Assembly: GCA_001797675.1 (NCBI GenBank)
Contig: MGQB01000037.1
Coordinates: 1 to 64,000, forward strand
Direction: 5' to 3'
Source of the DNA: Deltaproteobacteria bacterium RBG_13_43_22
GTDB taxonomy: Bacteria; Desulfobacterota; RBG-13-43-22
DNA length: 64,000 nucleotides
The notes beneath the pieces were generated by a model. It was not told where the DNA came from and ran no database searches. It saw only the letters and a program-made list of their open reading frames with translations. A program made the translations under genes and the position numbers. Positions 17,889 to 27,167 of this stretch are shown in pieces. Every line of letters starts with the position of its first letter. The stretch's first letter is position 1.

Positions 17889-19375
17889 AATCCGGAACGG
17901 TGCTGCACACCCTCGGCTGGCTCCTTCTGTTTTTGTCGGTCGCCTTGCTGCTACCCATTCCCTTCAGCTTTTATTATCAGGACGGCCAGATCCCTTCCTT
18001 TCTCTGGTCGGCTCTCATTGCCGCCTTTTCAGGTCTGCTGCTGCGCGGACTGTTTGTTCCGGAGGGCGACCTTGGATTTCGGGACGGGTTTGCCATCGTT
18101 ACCCTGGGATGGCTGGGGGCCGCCTTCTTCGGCGCCCTGCCATTTTATTTTTCAGGGAAATTCTCAGGCTTCCTGGACTGTTTCTTTGAATCCATTTCCG
18201 GTTTCACCACCACCGGATCCTCGATTCTCAACCAGGTGGAGATCCTGGCCCCCAGTACCCATTTCTGGAGGGCCCTGACCCAGTGGCTGGGAGGGATGGG
18301 GATCATCGTCCTTTCCCTGGCCATCCTGCCCGTCCTGGGCATCGGTGGGATGCAGCTCTTTCAGGCGGAAGTACCGGGCCCCACCAAGGATCGCCTCTCC
18401 CCCCGTATCCGGGATACGGCCCGGATCCTCTGGGGGGTCTACCTCCTTCTGACCTTCTTCGAAACGGGCCTGCTGATGACCGGGGGCCTCAGCTTCTTCG
18501 AAGCCCTGTGCCACTCCTTCACTACCATGGCTACCGGGGGGTTTTCACTATACACACGCAGCATCGGGAAATTCGAAAGCCCCTGGGTGGAGGGAGTGGT
18601 CACCTTTTTCATGGTGGCCGCCGGTGCCAACTTCACCCTTCATTTCTATGCCCTGCGGGGGCGTATTTCCTCCTACTGGAAAAGCGAGGAGTTCCGCTTT
18701 TACATTTCTATCATTCTCCTGGCTACTTTTCTGCTCACGTTTTTCAACCTGGCGGAAAAAGTGTTTGAGCGGTTCGGGGAAAGCCTGCGCTACAGCATCT
18801 TCCAGGTCTGTTCACTCCTGACTACCACCGGCTATGCCACAGCCGACTTCGACCGGTGGCCTCCCCTGGCCAAGCTTCTGCTGGTATTCTTGATGTTTTT
18901 CGGGGGTTGTGCCGGCTCCACCGGCGGAGGCATCAAACACGTGCGTTTCTTACTCCTCTGGAGACACCTCCGGGTCCAGGTTTTCCAACTGCTTCACCCC
19001 AAGGCGGTCAAAGCCGTCAAACTGGACGGAAGAAAGGTGGCCCCGGAGGTCATGCAGGCCGTTTTGGGCTTCTTTTTTCTCTACCTGGGCGTTTTCATCC
19101 TGGCCAGCCTGTTAGTCTGCGCCCAGGGATTGGATATGGTCACCGGAGTTACTGCCGTAGCGGCCACCTTGAACAATATCGGTCCGGGATTGGGCGGGGT
19201 CGGTCCCATGGCTCATTTCGGGGATCTTCCCGATTTCTCCAAGTTGGTTTTAACCATTTGCATGTTGACCGGACGGCTGGAATTATTCACCTTGGTGGTA
19301 CTCCTCTTTCCCGCTTTCTGGAAGGAAACCCGAAAACCTGTCTGGTTTTGGCAACGTCGGAAAAAAAACCGTTGA
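17885..19375 (+). CDS. trkH: Trk potassium transporter membrane subunit TrkH
   Basis: This 496-residue protein has about ten to twelve membrane helices and four selectivity-filter repeats, two of which read SGFTTTGSS (near residue 105) and GGCAGSTGGGIKH (near 340). It conducts K+ inward in complex with TrkA. The start overlaps the trkA stop in an ATGA junction. Length and order match typical trkAH operons. About 270 bases with no recognisable gene follow before the convergent ABC binding protein gene. Confidence 0.94.
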   Translation: MKSGTVLHTLGWLLLFLSVALLLPIPFSFYYQDGQIPSFLWSALIAAFSGLLLRGLFVPEGDLGFRDGFAIVTLGWLGAAFFGALPFYFSGKFSGFLDCFFESISGFTTTGSSILNQVEILAPSTHFWRALTQWLGGMGIIVLSLAILPVLGIGGMQLFQAEVPGPTKDRLSPRIRDTARILWGVYLLLTFFETGLLMTGGLSFFEALCHSFTTMATGGFSLYTRSIGKFESPWVEGVVTFFMVAAGANFTLHFYALRGRISSYWKSEEFRFYISIILLATFLLTFFNLAEKVFERFGESLRYSIFQVCSLLTTTGYATADFDRWPPLAKLLLVFLMFFGGCAGSTGGGIKHVRFLLLWRHLRVQVFQLLHPKAVKAVKLDGRKVAPEVMQAVLGFFFLYLGVFILASLLVCAQGLDMVTGVTAVAATLNNIGPGLGGVGPMAHFGDLPDFSKLVLTICMLTGRLELFTLVVLLFPAFWKETRKPVWFWQRRKKNR

Positions 19376-19646
19376 AGGGGAGACTTTTTTTTCATTTCTT
19401 CTCTTCAGGCCTACGAATTTTTTTGCCCAGACAATTAAGCCGCTTCCTCTTTATAGTAGCACTAGAGTTTTTCCAGGCCGGGTGGATACGGAACGGGGTG
19501 TGAATCCTTGGCGGTCACCCCCCGGTAACCCTGTCTTTTCCCTTTCGGACCAAGAAATCTTTCTAACCAGGTATGGATCACTTCCCGTCTTCTGGCAGGC
19601 GGGAAGGTCGTTTAAAAGGCGGGGGCGCTTTAGCGTATCTAAAAAA

Positions 19647-20888
19647 TTATCGCTTTTCCCAACCAGGGAAAGGGTAAACAAGCGGGGCAGTTGACAATTC
19701 AAAGGGCCAGATAACCTGTAGCTGACCATTCTGCCACTGGAGGATCTTCTGGTTGGTGAACCCTTGGTGTTTAATTATCTTGCTCGGTTTTATAATCAGA
19801 GTTTCTCCGATAGGTGAAACATACTTCATTTCTTCAAGGGCCTTGATTAAGGCCGCTTTATCCAGAGTCTTGGCTTTTTTAATGCCCTCGGCTACGAACC
19901 AAACATTCGTGTAAGCCAAGGGAGCAAAATAATGAGTCGGTTCCTGTTTATATTCTTTAAGGTAAGCCTCCCAGAAATGTTTACTAACCGGGCTTACCTC
20001 TTTAATGGAAGGTGCCCACAGGCCGTATTGAACGACTCCCTCTGCCAGCGGGGATTTTCCGAAAACAGCCGGCCATCCTGGCGGGGCCCCTATAAAGATC
20101 GGAGGAGCGAATTGAATCTCTCTGCTCTGCTCCATGATGAACAGCGCATCGGCGCCATACCCGGCCCATAGGAAGACATCCGGATTGGCTTCTTTAGCGT
20201 GCCGGAGTATGGCGCTATAGTCTCCACCCCCCAGCGCCGCGCTCTTGAAGGGTTCTCCCTCAAAAGTCCGAAGTTTTCCTTTGGACGTCTTCCAGTCCTT
20301 ATGCTGAGCTTGACCGGCTTTGAATGAAGCGCTGCCGAAGGCCTCTTCTTCATAGGCCTGAAACCATTTGTCTATTTTGATCTCAGGACGCTTTTTGTTG
20401 ATCGCTGTCCAGCCTTCCAGATAATTCTCTTCCTGTTGGTAATTCCAGGGATGAAGGTGGAAGTACCAGTCAGCAGCCGATCCCACAGCCTGCTCACAAC
20501 GAGAGGATGCAGCGCCTATCCAAATGGTTACCTTTTTATATTTTTTCATAATCGGGATTTGGCCCAGATGCACACCACTGGACATGCCCCCGATGAGTAC
20601 ATCAACTTTTTCCACCGTGACCAGTTTCTCCACCGCGGCCGCTCCTTTTATCGGCCTCATTTCATCATCGATCACGATCAGTTCGACCCGACGTCCCAGG
20701 AGACCGCCGGATTTGTTGATTTCTGTTACAGCCAACTTCATGGCCTTGGCCCCTTGTTCTCCGGTAATATCGGCCAAGGGGAGAATGGCCCCGAATTTGA
20801 TGGGGCCTTGAGCAAATACTGCCGGGACCATTAGCAGAATCGAGACAAAAACAGCCGCCCCCGGTCGTAACAATCTTCTATATTTCAT
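19647..20888 (-). CDS. ABC transporter substrate-binding protein (branched-chain amino acid type)
   Basis: This 413-residue periplasmic binding protein has a clear signal peptide (lysine/arginine-rich start, hydrophobic core, VFAQG cleavage region near residue 26). The mature start IKFGAILPLADITGEQG and the motif AVTEINKSGGLLGRRVELIV are typical of LivJ-type proteins. Such proteins bind amino acids, amides or aromatic acids. No permease or ATPase genes accompany it, so it must share a transporter encoded elsewhere or act as a sensor. The ATG follows AAAGGAGGCAATGAG. Confidence 0.9.
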   Translation of the reverse strand: MKYRRLLRPGAAVFVSILLMVPAVFAQGPIKFGAILPLADITGEQGAKAMKLAVTEINKSGGLLGRRVELIVIDDEMRPIKGAAAVEKLVTVEKVDVLIGGMSSGVHLGQIPIMKKYKKVTIWIGAASSRCEQAVGSAADWYFHLHPWNYQQEENYLEGWTAINKKRPEIKIDKWFQAYEEEAFGSASFKAGQAQHKDWKTSKGKLRTFEGEPFKSAALGGGDYSAILRHAKEANPDVFLWAGYGADALFIMEQSREIQFAPPIFIGAPPGWPAVFGKSPLAEGVVQYGLWAPSIKEVSPVSKHFWEAYLKEYKQEPTHYFAPLAYTNVWFVAEGIKKAKTLDKAALIKALEEMKYVSPIGETLIIKPSKIIKHQGFTNQKILQWQNGQLQVIWPFELSTAPLVYPFPGWEKR

Positions 20889-21058
20889 CTCATTGCCTCC
20901 TTTTTTGAGACTACAGCCTCAAGCCACCCCTTGATTGACACCACCAAGGTTACAAGGTAATCATTGAAAAGGTTTATAGATTTTTAATTGAAAGAGTCAA
21001 CAACCATGGAGTGAAAAAATTTTTTGATCATCTCAATCCATATAGATTCTTACAGCTT

Positions 21059-21351
21059 AAATCTGAGAATTTATCTCTAACATTTTGTTGAGTGTTTAGG
21101 GGTCTTGTTTTTTGAAGTTGTCCACTTATAGGCCAAGAGCTTCTTTGCCGGGCCAAAATTTGAACATTAGTCCGAAAGCAGGCCCCTGGGGGCCTCCAGG
21201 ACCGTTGCCTGAAACAGGCTTTGGTGACCGGGGCGCCTCCCGGCCTGCTTCTAATGAACTTAGCTTTTGGGCCGGGATGGGGCGATGGATCGCCTTTTGG
21301 ACAACATCAAAAAACAAGACTCCTAAACACTAAATTTTCAAATATCTTTGG
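21059..21351. repeat. Long palindromic repeat, copy 2
   Basis: This 293-base element has 34-base inverted arms (21091-21124 and 21298-21331, two mismatches) containing GGTCTTGTTTTTTGA. Its core shares CGAAAGCAGGCC, AAACAGGCTTTGGTG and CTTTTGGGCCGG with the copy at 10503-10790 in the same orientation. Its outer ends AATCTGAGAATTTATCTC and CAAATATCTTTGG occur there in the opposite order and strand. It occupies the gap between the ABC binding protein and lipoprotein genes. Confidence 0.75.
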
Positions 21352-21368
21352 CTATGTTGTGTTCCAAA

Positions 21369-22112
21369 TTATTTATTGATTAATACCATAAACCCGGTAG
21401 CTTTCCATGCAGGGCTATCAACGGCCCCTGTTCCAGAAAAAATTGAACCGACATCCACAGATTTCCTGCCAACCTGGAAACCGATAACAGCATTACCTCC
21501 CATTTTTCGTGCAGCATCACGGAGTTCATACTTAAGAGTTTCGGTTCTATAATCAATGTCCTTTTGTTTTCTTGAACTGTGATCCTCTAAAAACCAACAG
21601 GGGTAATTCCAAGGGCCCAAGAAGTTGGGAATTGCAAAAAGAAAAGGAAAAATCGGGGCATAGTTCTGCAAATTCATTGCCTTGCAGTATTTATTCAACC
21701 AGCTTATATCTCGATTGTTAACATATAGGCTGCTATTGATCCAGATTAACGGAGAGGCTTCTTGGCCCTGTTCAAGATTAATGTCAACTTTTCCTAGTAT
21801 CACGATTTTGTTTTCAAATTCTTTTAATACAGAGGTGTTGGCAATTCTGAATAAATCTCCATCCTCAACAAGTCCTTCTTGATACACCCCTTCCTCTTTT
21901 AATACTTTGATTAAATCTTCATCATTAACAATTCCTTCAGGGTACAGCCCTTCAAATATTTTTATGTTTTCAATCTTTAAATTTGAGTCGGGTTGAATAT
22001 TTTGTGATTGGCCGGCTTCAAATTTTGTGATTTTGAGATCTGTTTTTGGTAGGTGACCACATCCAACAAATAAAGGCAATAAGAGTACGATCGCGAATAA
22101 TGGTCTTTTCAT
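21369..22112 (-). CDS. Putative lipoprotein with YbjQ-like C-terminal segment
   Basis: This 247-residue protein starts MKRPLFAIVLLLPLFVGCG, a lipoprotein signal with a slightly imperfect lipobox before Cys18. The ATG at 22112 has AGGAGG five bases upstream; an in-frame start 12 codons earlier has no such site. The middle holds two repeated sentences (YPEGIVNDEDLIKVL and YQEGLVEDGDLFRIA). The C-terminal AARKMGGNAVIGFQVGR resembles YbjQ/heavy-metal-binding-like domains. The function is unknown. It is probably anchored in the inner leaflet of the outer membrane. Confidence 0.7.
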   Translation of the reverse strand: MKRPLFAIVLLLPLFVGCGHLPKTDLKITKFEAGQSQNIQPDSNLKIENIKIFEGLYPEGIVNDEDLIKVLKEEGVYQEGLVEDGDLFRIANTSVLKEFENKIVILGKVDINLEQGQEASPLIWINSSLYVNNRDISWLNKYCKAMNLQNYAPIFPFLFAIPNFLGPWNYPCWFLEDHSSRKQKDIDYRTETLKYELRDAARKMGGNAVIGFQVGRKSVDVGSIFSGTGAVDSPAWKATGFMVLINK

Positions 22113-22597
22113 CCACTCCTCCTGTTTAATGGTTTGGCGATAATTCAATATTAAATAGGTCGTTGTAATACTTTACTAAAAGCCTAAACTATTAAACGTT
22201 CCGACCTACTCCCTTTCATCCTAAAACACTGGTGGGAATCCCCTGACAAGAGAAAATATTGTTTAGCGTATTAGGCTGCCTCCACCCCTCTGATGAATAA
22301 AATCATCAGAACTTAAGGACAGGGTTATCGATCACCTATTATGGTTTGTAATATACCCTGTTTTCGAACTTTTTGGAAATGGGGAGTACAGGAAAAAGTT
22401 GTGATCTGATCACTTAGTGTCAGGAACCTTGAATCGTCACTTTCCGGCTCCACTTTCCTGTTATTGGTCAAAATATATGGATTTTCTTCTGATCCGTTTA
22501 CATCAACCGGTTAGGTCTTTGGGCCACCCAATTCCTGACCTTGATATCCTAAAGCTATCTTTTGTCGCCCCTCTTCTTAAAAAATACTTGTTTCTCC
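22113..22597. other. Intergenic region without a recognisable gene
   Basis: These 485 bases between two leftward genes hold no convincing gene, terminator or known repeat. The 22120-22200 segment probably carries the lipoprotein gene's promoter, but no clear consensus pair was found. Confidence 0.4.
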
Positions 22598-23089
22598 TCA
22601 AGCTGATCCTTTACGAATCGGCAAGGATTTTTTGTTGTACAGAAAATCCTCCAAAAACCGGACATGACGATTTTCTTCTTCAATGATTTGTTTGAGTTGG
22701 TTTAATATTTTTTCATCTTCAATGAAGGCGCTGAGCATTTCATAAAAAAGGATGGTGTCTTTTTCAAATTCCACCGACAAGGTAAGCAGACTATCCATGT
22801 CTTCTATCCTGGAGAAATCGGCGCCATCGATGGAAAAAGTTTGTTCCCCCAGAACGCCCTGCAGAATTGATTTACCCATTTCCTCCATTTTGGCATCCTC
22901 CAGGGTGGTCTCCATGGTTTCCTTGAGCCGGGGAAACCATTTTTCATGCTCGGCCTCTTCATCGGCCAGCCACCCCAGCATGGCTGCCAGAGAAGGATCA
23001 GAAACCTCCTTCTGGGCTTTTCGATAAGCCTTTTGCCCATTCGTCTCGATACGGATAGCCAGGTCAATAATCTCACCCAACGTGAACAT
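22598..23089 (-). CDS. Rubrerythrin-like ferritin family protein
   Basis: This 163-residue four-helix protein has paired iron-ligand motifs: a glutamate in IRIETNGQKAY, DEEAEHEKWF near residue 45, EFEKDTILFYEM near 108 and EEENRHVRFLEDF near 138. This is the ferritin-like diiron layout of rubrerythrins without the C-terminal rubredoxin. In anaerobes such proteins reduce peroxide or handle iron. The two EExxH motifs support a working diiron site. It appears to be monocistronic, and the low-GC segment 23100-23400 upstream marks the edge of the restriction island. Confidence 0.86.
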   Translation of the reverse strand: MFTLGEIIDLAIRIETNGQKAYRKAQKEVSDPSLAAMLGWLADEEAEHEKWFPRLKETMETTLEDAKMEEMGKSILQGVLGEQTFSIDGADFSRIEDMDSLLTLSVEFEKDTILFYEMLSAFIEDEKILNQLKQIIEEENRHVRFLEDFLYNKKSLPIRKGSA

Positions 23090-23408
23090 TTATTTTACCT
23101 TATATTGCCCTTTCCACCAATGTAAAGGACTATTAAAACTTAATTCAGACTTCGTTCAAACCTTTTCTGTCTTCCATTCACCGGCCTTTTTTTTTAAGCA
23201 ATCCTCTATGTGAATAATTTATAAAAATTTCTAATACCTCAACTCGTCGGATCACCAACCAATTCGATAAGTTTAAATTTTGTTTCCCCTAGGCGTACAC
23301 AATATTTTTATTTATTTTCAGTTAGATAGCTTTAAGAATTGTGTCTTTTTTGTGTTTGGATTGTGTTTAATTCCCTTAAAAACACAATTAATTCAAGCCG
23401 TCTATTAA

Positions 23409-25019
23409 CTAAACTGCAAACCATTTACCGGCTTTAGTTCGACCCTCTACTTTTATTCTTTTTTCTCCCTTTAACTCCTTTAACAAACCATGGATCTGGT
23501 ACCTGGAAAGAGAGGGTAGGACTTGGGCCAGTTCTTCGAATTTGCATCCCCCTGGTCCACACTCCTGAAAATGCTTTAGGAGAAGGGCTTTATTAGTCTC
23601 TTTGTCTAAGCCTCTTTTGCGCGTATAAACACCTCTTCTTCCAAGAAATGTATGAAATTGCCTTGATAGAATATACTTGTTCCGAGTTGATCGCTCTATA
23701 ATTCCATTCTCCAAAAGAATAGGAATCCTTGACTTATAAAAATCAGGTAATGGATATCCCCAAAATATGTGATTTAAAATTATAAGATCATGTGTTGTAA
23801 AAGAGGCAAGGCGTTGTTGGCCGACTATTTCTAAAAATCGAATAAAGCGTGGGTCCTGAACTTGACCATGAAGTGTCAAAAAAACCTGGTATTCATCGGT
23901 CCCCTGAAAATTGGGGAGTGGCTTTCCCTCTCGGATACAGGCCTCAAAGATACGGTTTATTCCTTGCCCGGCACGCTCAACTAATCCGCATTTGGCAAAT
24001 GCGTCTGCCAAACGGCGGTTTCTAGGGAACTGCCGATCAAGAATATTTTCGGGAGTAATCCCCGGAGGGAGCCCGCCAGGACTGACAATCTCTATACGAC
24101 GGGGAAATTGTCGGATAATGACCGATCCCGCGTGGCGGTAATCACGATGGCTAATGGCGTTCAATATAGCTTCGCGAATAGCTCCTTCATTAAAGGTGGA
24201 AATATCAAACATGAAAAGACCATCCTGAAAATGCTGCTTTTCATTCCTTAGGCCAATATTATCCCAAAGCTTATCATAATAAGAAAAGAAGCCCTGGCGA
24301 TGTTCCTCTCGTTGTTGGGCTGGGCCTGTGGCCTCTACCGAACGGTATTCAAAAATGACCTCTGCCTGCGCCAGGTATCTTCCCAATGACTTCCGGGCTC
24401 CGAAGAGGATCAGGGCGGCATATGTCAGACGGCCATCGATCATTAGTTCAGCATCTTCGAGCAGCTTTTCAACGGAAAGTCTTCCAAGTGCCTCGTTGCC
24501 TGACCTTTTGATCCATCTTTGACGAAAATCGTTTATAGACTCCAATATAAGATCGTTTATTGTCACAGCGGGGCACAGTTCTGCAGAGAAGTCCGGTCCA
24601 CCCTCATCAAAAATGCGTTTAAGCATATCCGGAGTCATAGGAACAAGTTCTTCGCCGCCACGCATCCAGTAGGCGCCTTCAATTGGAATAGGCATACCGA
24701 TTGGTCGCGAGGGAACATGAAAGATAACAACCCGGCCATCCGGATGTTTGATTTCTTCTCCCTCAATACGCAACCTCAATCGATCAATTAATCCGGCTTT
24801 TGTCCGTTCCAACGGTTCGAAGGTTTGGCAACCAACAACATTCCGGGGCATCTTGTCGGTAACTCCGAGAATCATTTTCCCTCCACCTTCATTGGCAAGT
24901 GCAGCGCAATATTTGACCAATTTTTCAAAGTGGAAGTTTTGTTTTGCCTCCTTGAACTCAAGGTGTTCGTCTTCTTTGGAATCGATCCACTTTTGTAGCT
25001 GGTCTAGGGAAGTGTTCAT
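23409..25019 (-). CDS. AlbA_2 / HATPase_c_4 putative DNA-binding protein
   Basis: This 536-residue protein begins with a Schlafen AlbA_2-type domain, recognised by EDEHLEFKEAKQNF (12-25), ANEGGGKMILGV (42-53) and a PSRPIGMPI segment. A GHKL-like HATPase_c_4 region follows, with FNEGAIREAILNAISHRDY and IEIVSPGGLPPGIT near 285-330. The C-terminus carries winged-helix-like segments. Such proteins are often annotated as transcriptional regulators or helicases and recur beside type I restriction genes in defence islands. It is the last gene of the hsd cluster, 175 bases after the preceding gene, and its role there is unproven. Confidence 0.82.
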   Translation of the reverse strand: MNTSLDQLQKWIDSKEDEHLEFKEAKQNFHFEKLVKYCAALANEGGGKMILGVTDKMPRNVVGCQTFEPLERTKAGLIDRLRLRIEGEEIKHPDGRVVIFHVPSRPIGMPIPIEGAYWMRGGEELVPMTPDMLKRIFDEGGPDFSAELCPAVTINDLILESINDFRQRWIKRSGNEALGRLSVEKLLEDAELMIDGRLTYAALILFGARKSLGRYLAQAEVIFEYRSVEATGPAQQREEHRQGFFSYYDKLWDNIGLRNEKQHFQDGLFMFDISTFNEGAIREAILNAISHRDYRHAGSVIIRQFPRRIEIVSPGGLPPGITPENILDRQFPRNRRLADAFAKCGLVERAGQGINRIFEACIREGKPLPNFQGTDEYQVFLTLHGQVQDPRFIRFLEIVGQQRLASFTTHDLIILNHIFWGYPLPDFYKSRIPILLENGIIERSTRNKYILSRQFHTFLGRRGVYTRKRGLDKETNKALLLKHFQECGPGGCKFEELAQVLPSLSRYQIHGLLKELKGEKRIKVEGRTKAGKWFAV

Positions 25020-25194
25020 TAAGTTGCCTTGATTTTTAAATATACAAAAAACTCATCTTTCCGCTGGACATAAACGACACAGTCCTTTTGTTGTATTCCT
25101 CAGCAGGCAACCGATTTTAGCCCCGTGTCGTATGGTTATTTTTCTTGACGATCTTGGGAAGCTATCTTGGTCTAACTCCGCAAAATAACTTATT

Positions 25195-26019
25195 CTATGC
25201 TCCCAACACGAACTGCTCATCAACATTTGGAGATAGATACCCTGAAAAGCCAATAAGAAGGAGGCAAATCAGAGTAGAGTCCTTCACTGATAGGTCGCGT
25301 CTTGTTCCGCTTGGATCCCCGGCATGGCGGATACCGGGATAGTCGGAACAAAACTTATAAAGGTTCTGAAGAGCTTCCTTTACCTTGTCGTGGGGCCAGT
25401 CTCCAATTTGGTTGCAGAGCGCTCCCAGAGTTCCAGCCCGCCCATTTGTTGATGATGCCAAGCCTTCAGCGTAATTGCTTGCCTTGGCGATGCAGGTCTT
25501 CAGGTCTACCGGGTTCTGGGACCGGGCATAGCTGTCAAAGGCATGTTCAAAATCCTGCAAAAGGACACCAAGATGGGCATTTGCCGTGTTCATGCGATGG
25601 AGTTCGAGATAAAGGTTGGTGAATGAGCCAGGAAGCAGGAATCGCAGTGAAAAAGGATCGTCAAGTCGATAGCGCAGGTTATATTTCCGGATGAAGCCAC
25701 GCAGGAGGAGCTTGAGGTACTCTGCGTATCCGGTAATATCGTAATTATCAATGATTGTATGGGCCTCTTCAAGAAACTCCACGATGGCAGTCTCGCTGAC
25801 AAAATCGGAGCCCTTGATCGCAAGAAAGGCCTCTCGTGCTTTGTCGGCATCATTGCGAATTTCTTCAAGGACGGCCTCCGGAGTAGACAAGGTTAAAAAG
25901 TCTTCAATGGCGTCAAAGAGATCACTGAAGAGGTCTGGCGGGGCGTACTCGTGTGTCGCCATCACTTCCCACACATCTGCCGTCGTATATTCCCAGTGGG
26001 TGCGGAAGCTACCGGTCAT
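25195..26019 (-). CDS. Accessory protein of the type I RM island (Abi-like?)
   Basis: I do not firmly recognise this 274-residue protein. It is mostly helical and soluble. The C-terminal segment KFCSDYPGIRHAGDPSG followed by a hydrophobic helix resembles the C-terminal region of abortive-infection (AbiJ/Abi_C-like) proteins, which is a weak pattern match. Its start overlaps the hsdS stop in an ATGA junction, so it is translationally coupled to hsdS. That coupling argues for a function tied to the restriction system, such as control of activity or a second defence layer. Confidence 0.65.
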   Translation of the reverse strand: MTGSFRTHWEYTTADVWEVMATHEYAPPDLFSDLFDAIEDFLTLSTPEAVLEEIRNDADKAREAFLAIKGSDFVSETAIVEFLEEAHTIIDNYDITGYAEYLKLLLRGFIRKYNLRYRLDDPFSLRFLLPGSFTNLYLELHRMNTANAHLGVLLQDFEHAFDSYARSQNPVDLKTCIAKASNYAEGLASSTNGRAGTLGALCNQIGDWPHDKVKEALQNLYKFCSDYPGIRHAGDPSGTRRDLSVKDSTLICLLLIGFSGYLSPNVDEQFVLGA

Positions 26020-27167
26020 AGCTCACCTTGAAAGGCACGGTGCAGGAGAGACTGGAAGAAGTCATCGAGACGCCGACGGCTTGAGGCCTGTAGCGCCTTT
26101 AAATCTCGGATTTCAGAGACCTGCTGAACAAACTTGGCTTGGAATTCAAGGGGTGGAAGAGGAATTAGGAGATTTCTTAATATTTCCAGATTCAGGTTCG
26201 CTCGGGCGGCATCGGGTGCTTGGGCTAAAAGGAGAGGTCTCCGGGCGCGAAGCACAAACTCAAGATACTCTACAAAACAGTGCTTTGGGTCAACTTGAAT
26301 CCCTACAATGCTGTCCGTACAATACATGGGAACTTGGAGGATGGCAGTAGCCCCAATCGTAGCCCCAACGATAGCGAGAACTATAGTGCCCGCTGGAAAC
26401 TCCTTGCTCACTGCCTTGCCTTCGTCGTTAAGTGTCTGTCGCCACGTCGAGAGCAGCCCGCAGCTTTCGCTGATATCGCCGGTTTGGATAAAAGGATACG
26501 GGCCACCGAAATAGGAGGGATCATTACGGGGACGAGGCGTAAACCTCCCACGTTGGAGTTTGCCTACATCCCCCAGTCTCGCCGTTGGTAACCCAGTTGT
26601 ATTGGCTGTCGGGTCGCCAAACATTTCGAGAAAAAGAGCTGGGATAAGATTGTTGGTGAGGCCGTCCGCCTCGGCCCGGAGCCTCCGCAACTCGTCTGTT
26701 TCATCTATTATTCGCACAATTCGGTTCTGTGCATCAGGGGGCGGAAGTGGGATTTCAAGCTGTTCCAAGTCGGTATATCGTAGTTGGAAACGAACTGCAC
26801 CGACACAACGATGGGCGATATGTTGCCTTCCAATATCTGATTTCAAGTAGTACAGCAAATACTGGGGATGAAGTGATTGTCGACACCGAACAACAACATA
26901 CATAGGGCTTACTGCTCCACCACCGCTTAAACTGCATCTTGCCACAGAGCCTACGTTGATACGAGACGGATTGTAGGCAATGTCGTTATGCTTCACGAGT
27001 TTGTAATTGCTCATATCTTTGCTAAAAACCTGTTTATCAAACACATCCAACGATCGGACAAACCCGGCAGTGTTGGTTACCGACAATATTTCAGTTGAAG
27101 ACCTGCCTACCCGTTCCGAGACTTCGCTAAGATGTCCCTTGAGTGGGATAATCGGCCACCGACTCAT
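26016..27167 (-). CDS. hsdS: Type I restriction-modification specificity subunit HsdS
   Basis: This 383-residue protein has two target-recognition domains (about 1-150 and 185-345), each followed by a helical spacer. The first spacer is QNRIVRIIDETDELRRLRAEADGL and the second ends QVSEIRDLKALQASSRRRLDDFFQSLL. The pattern LEIPLPPPDAQNRIV precedes the first helix and LLIPLPPLEFQAKFV the second, a clear internal duplication. It sets the DNA sequence recognised by the methylase and nuclease. It overlaps hsdM and the downstream gene by four bases each. Confidence 0.94.
   Translation of the reverse strand: MSRWPIIPLKGHLSEVSERVGRSSTEILSVTNTAGFVRSLDVFDKQVFSKDMSNYKLVKHNDIAYNPSRINVGSVARCSLSGGGAVSPMYVVVRCRQSLHPQYLLYYLKSDIGRQHIAHRCVGAVRFQLRYTDLEQLEIPLPPPDAQNRIVRIIDETDELRRLRAEADGLTNNLIPALFLEMFGDPTANTTGLPTARLGDVGKLQRGRFTPRPRNDPSYFGGPYPFIQTGDISESCGLLSTWRQTLNDEGKAVSKEFPAGTIVLAIVGATIGATAILQVPMYCTDSIVGIQVDPKHCFVEYLEFVLRARRPLLLAQAPDAARANLNLEILRNLLIPLPPLEFQAKFVQQVSEIRDLKALQASSRRRLDDFFQSLLHRAFQGEL

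Noticed and set aside
22417-22686. 89-codon plus-strand frame
   Set aside because: It runs into the antisense of the rubrerythrin-like gene and its composition is not protein-like.
23340-23400. ATTGTGTTT/AAACACAAT inverted repeat as a terminator of the RM island
   Set aside because: No T-run follows on the minus strand, so an intrinsic terminator is not supported.
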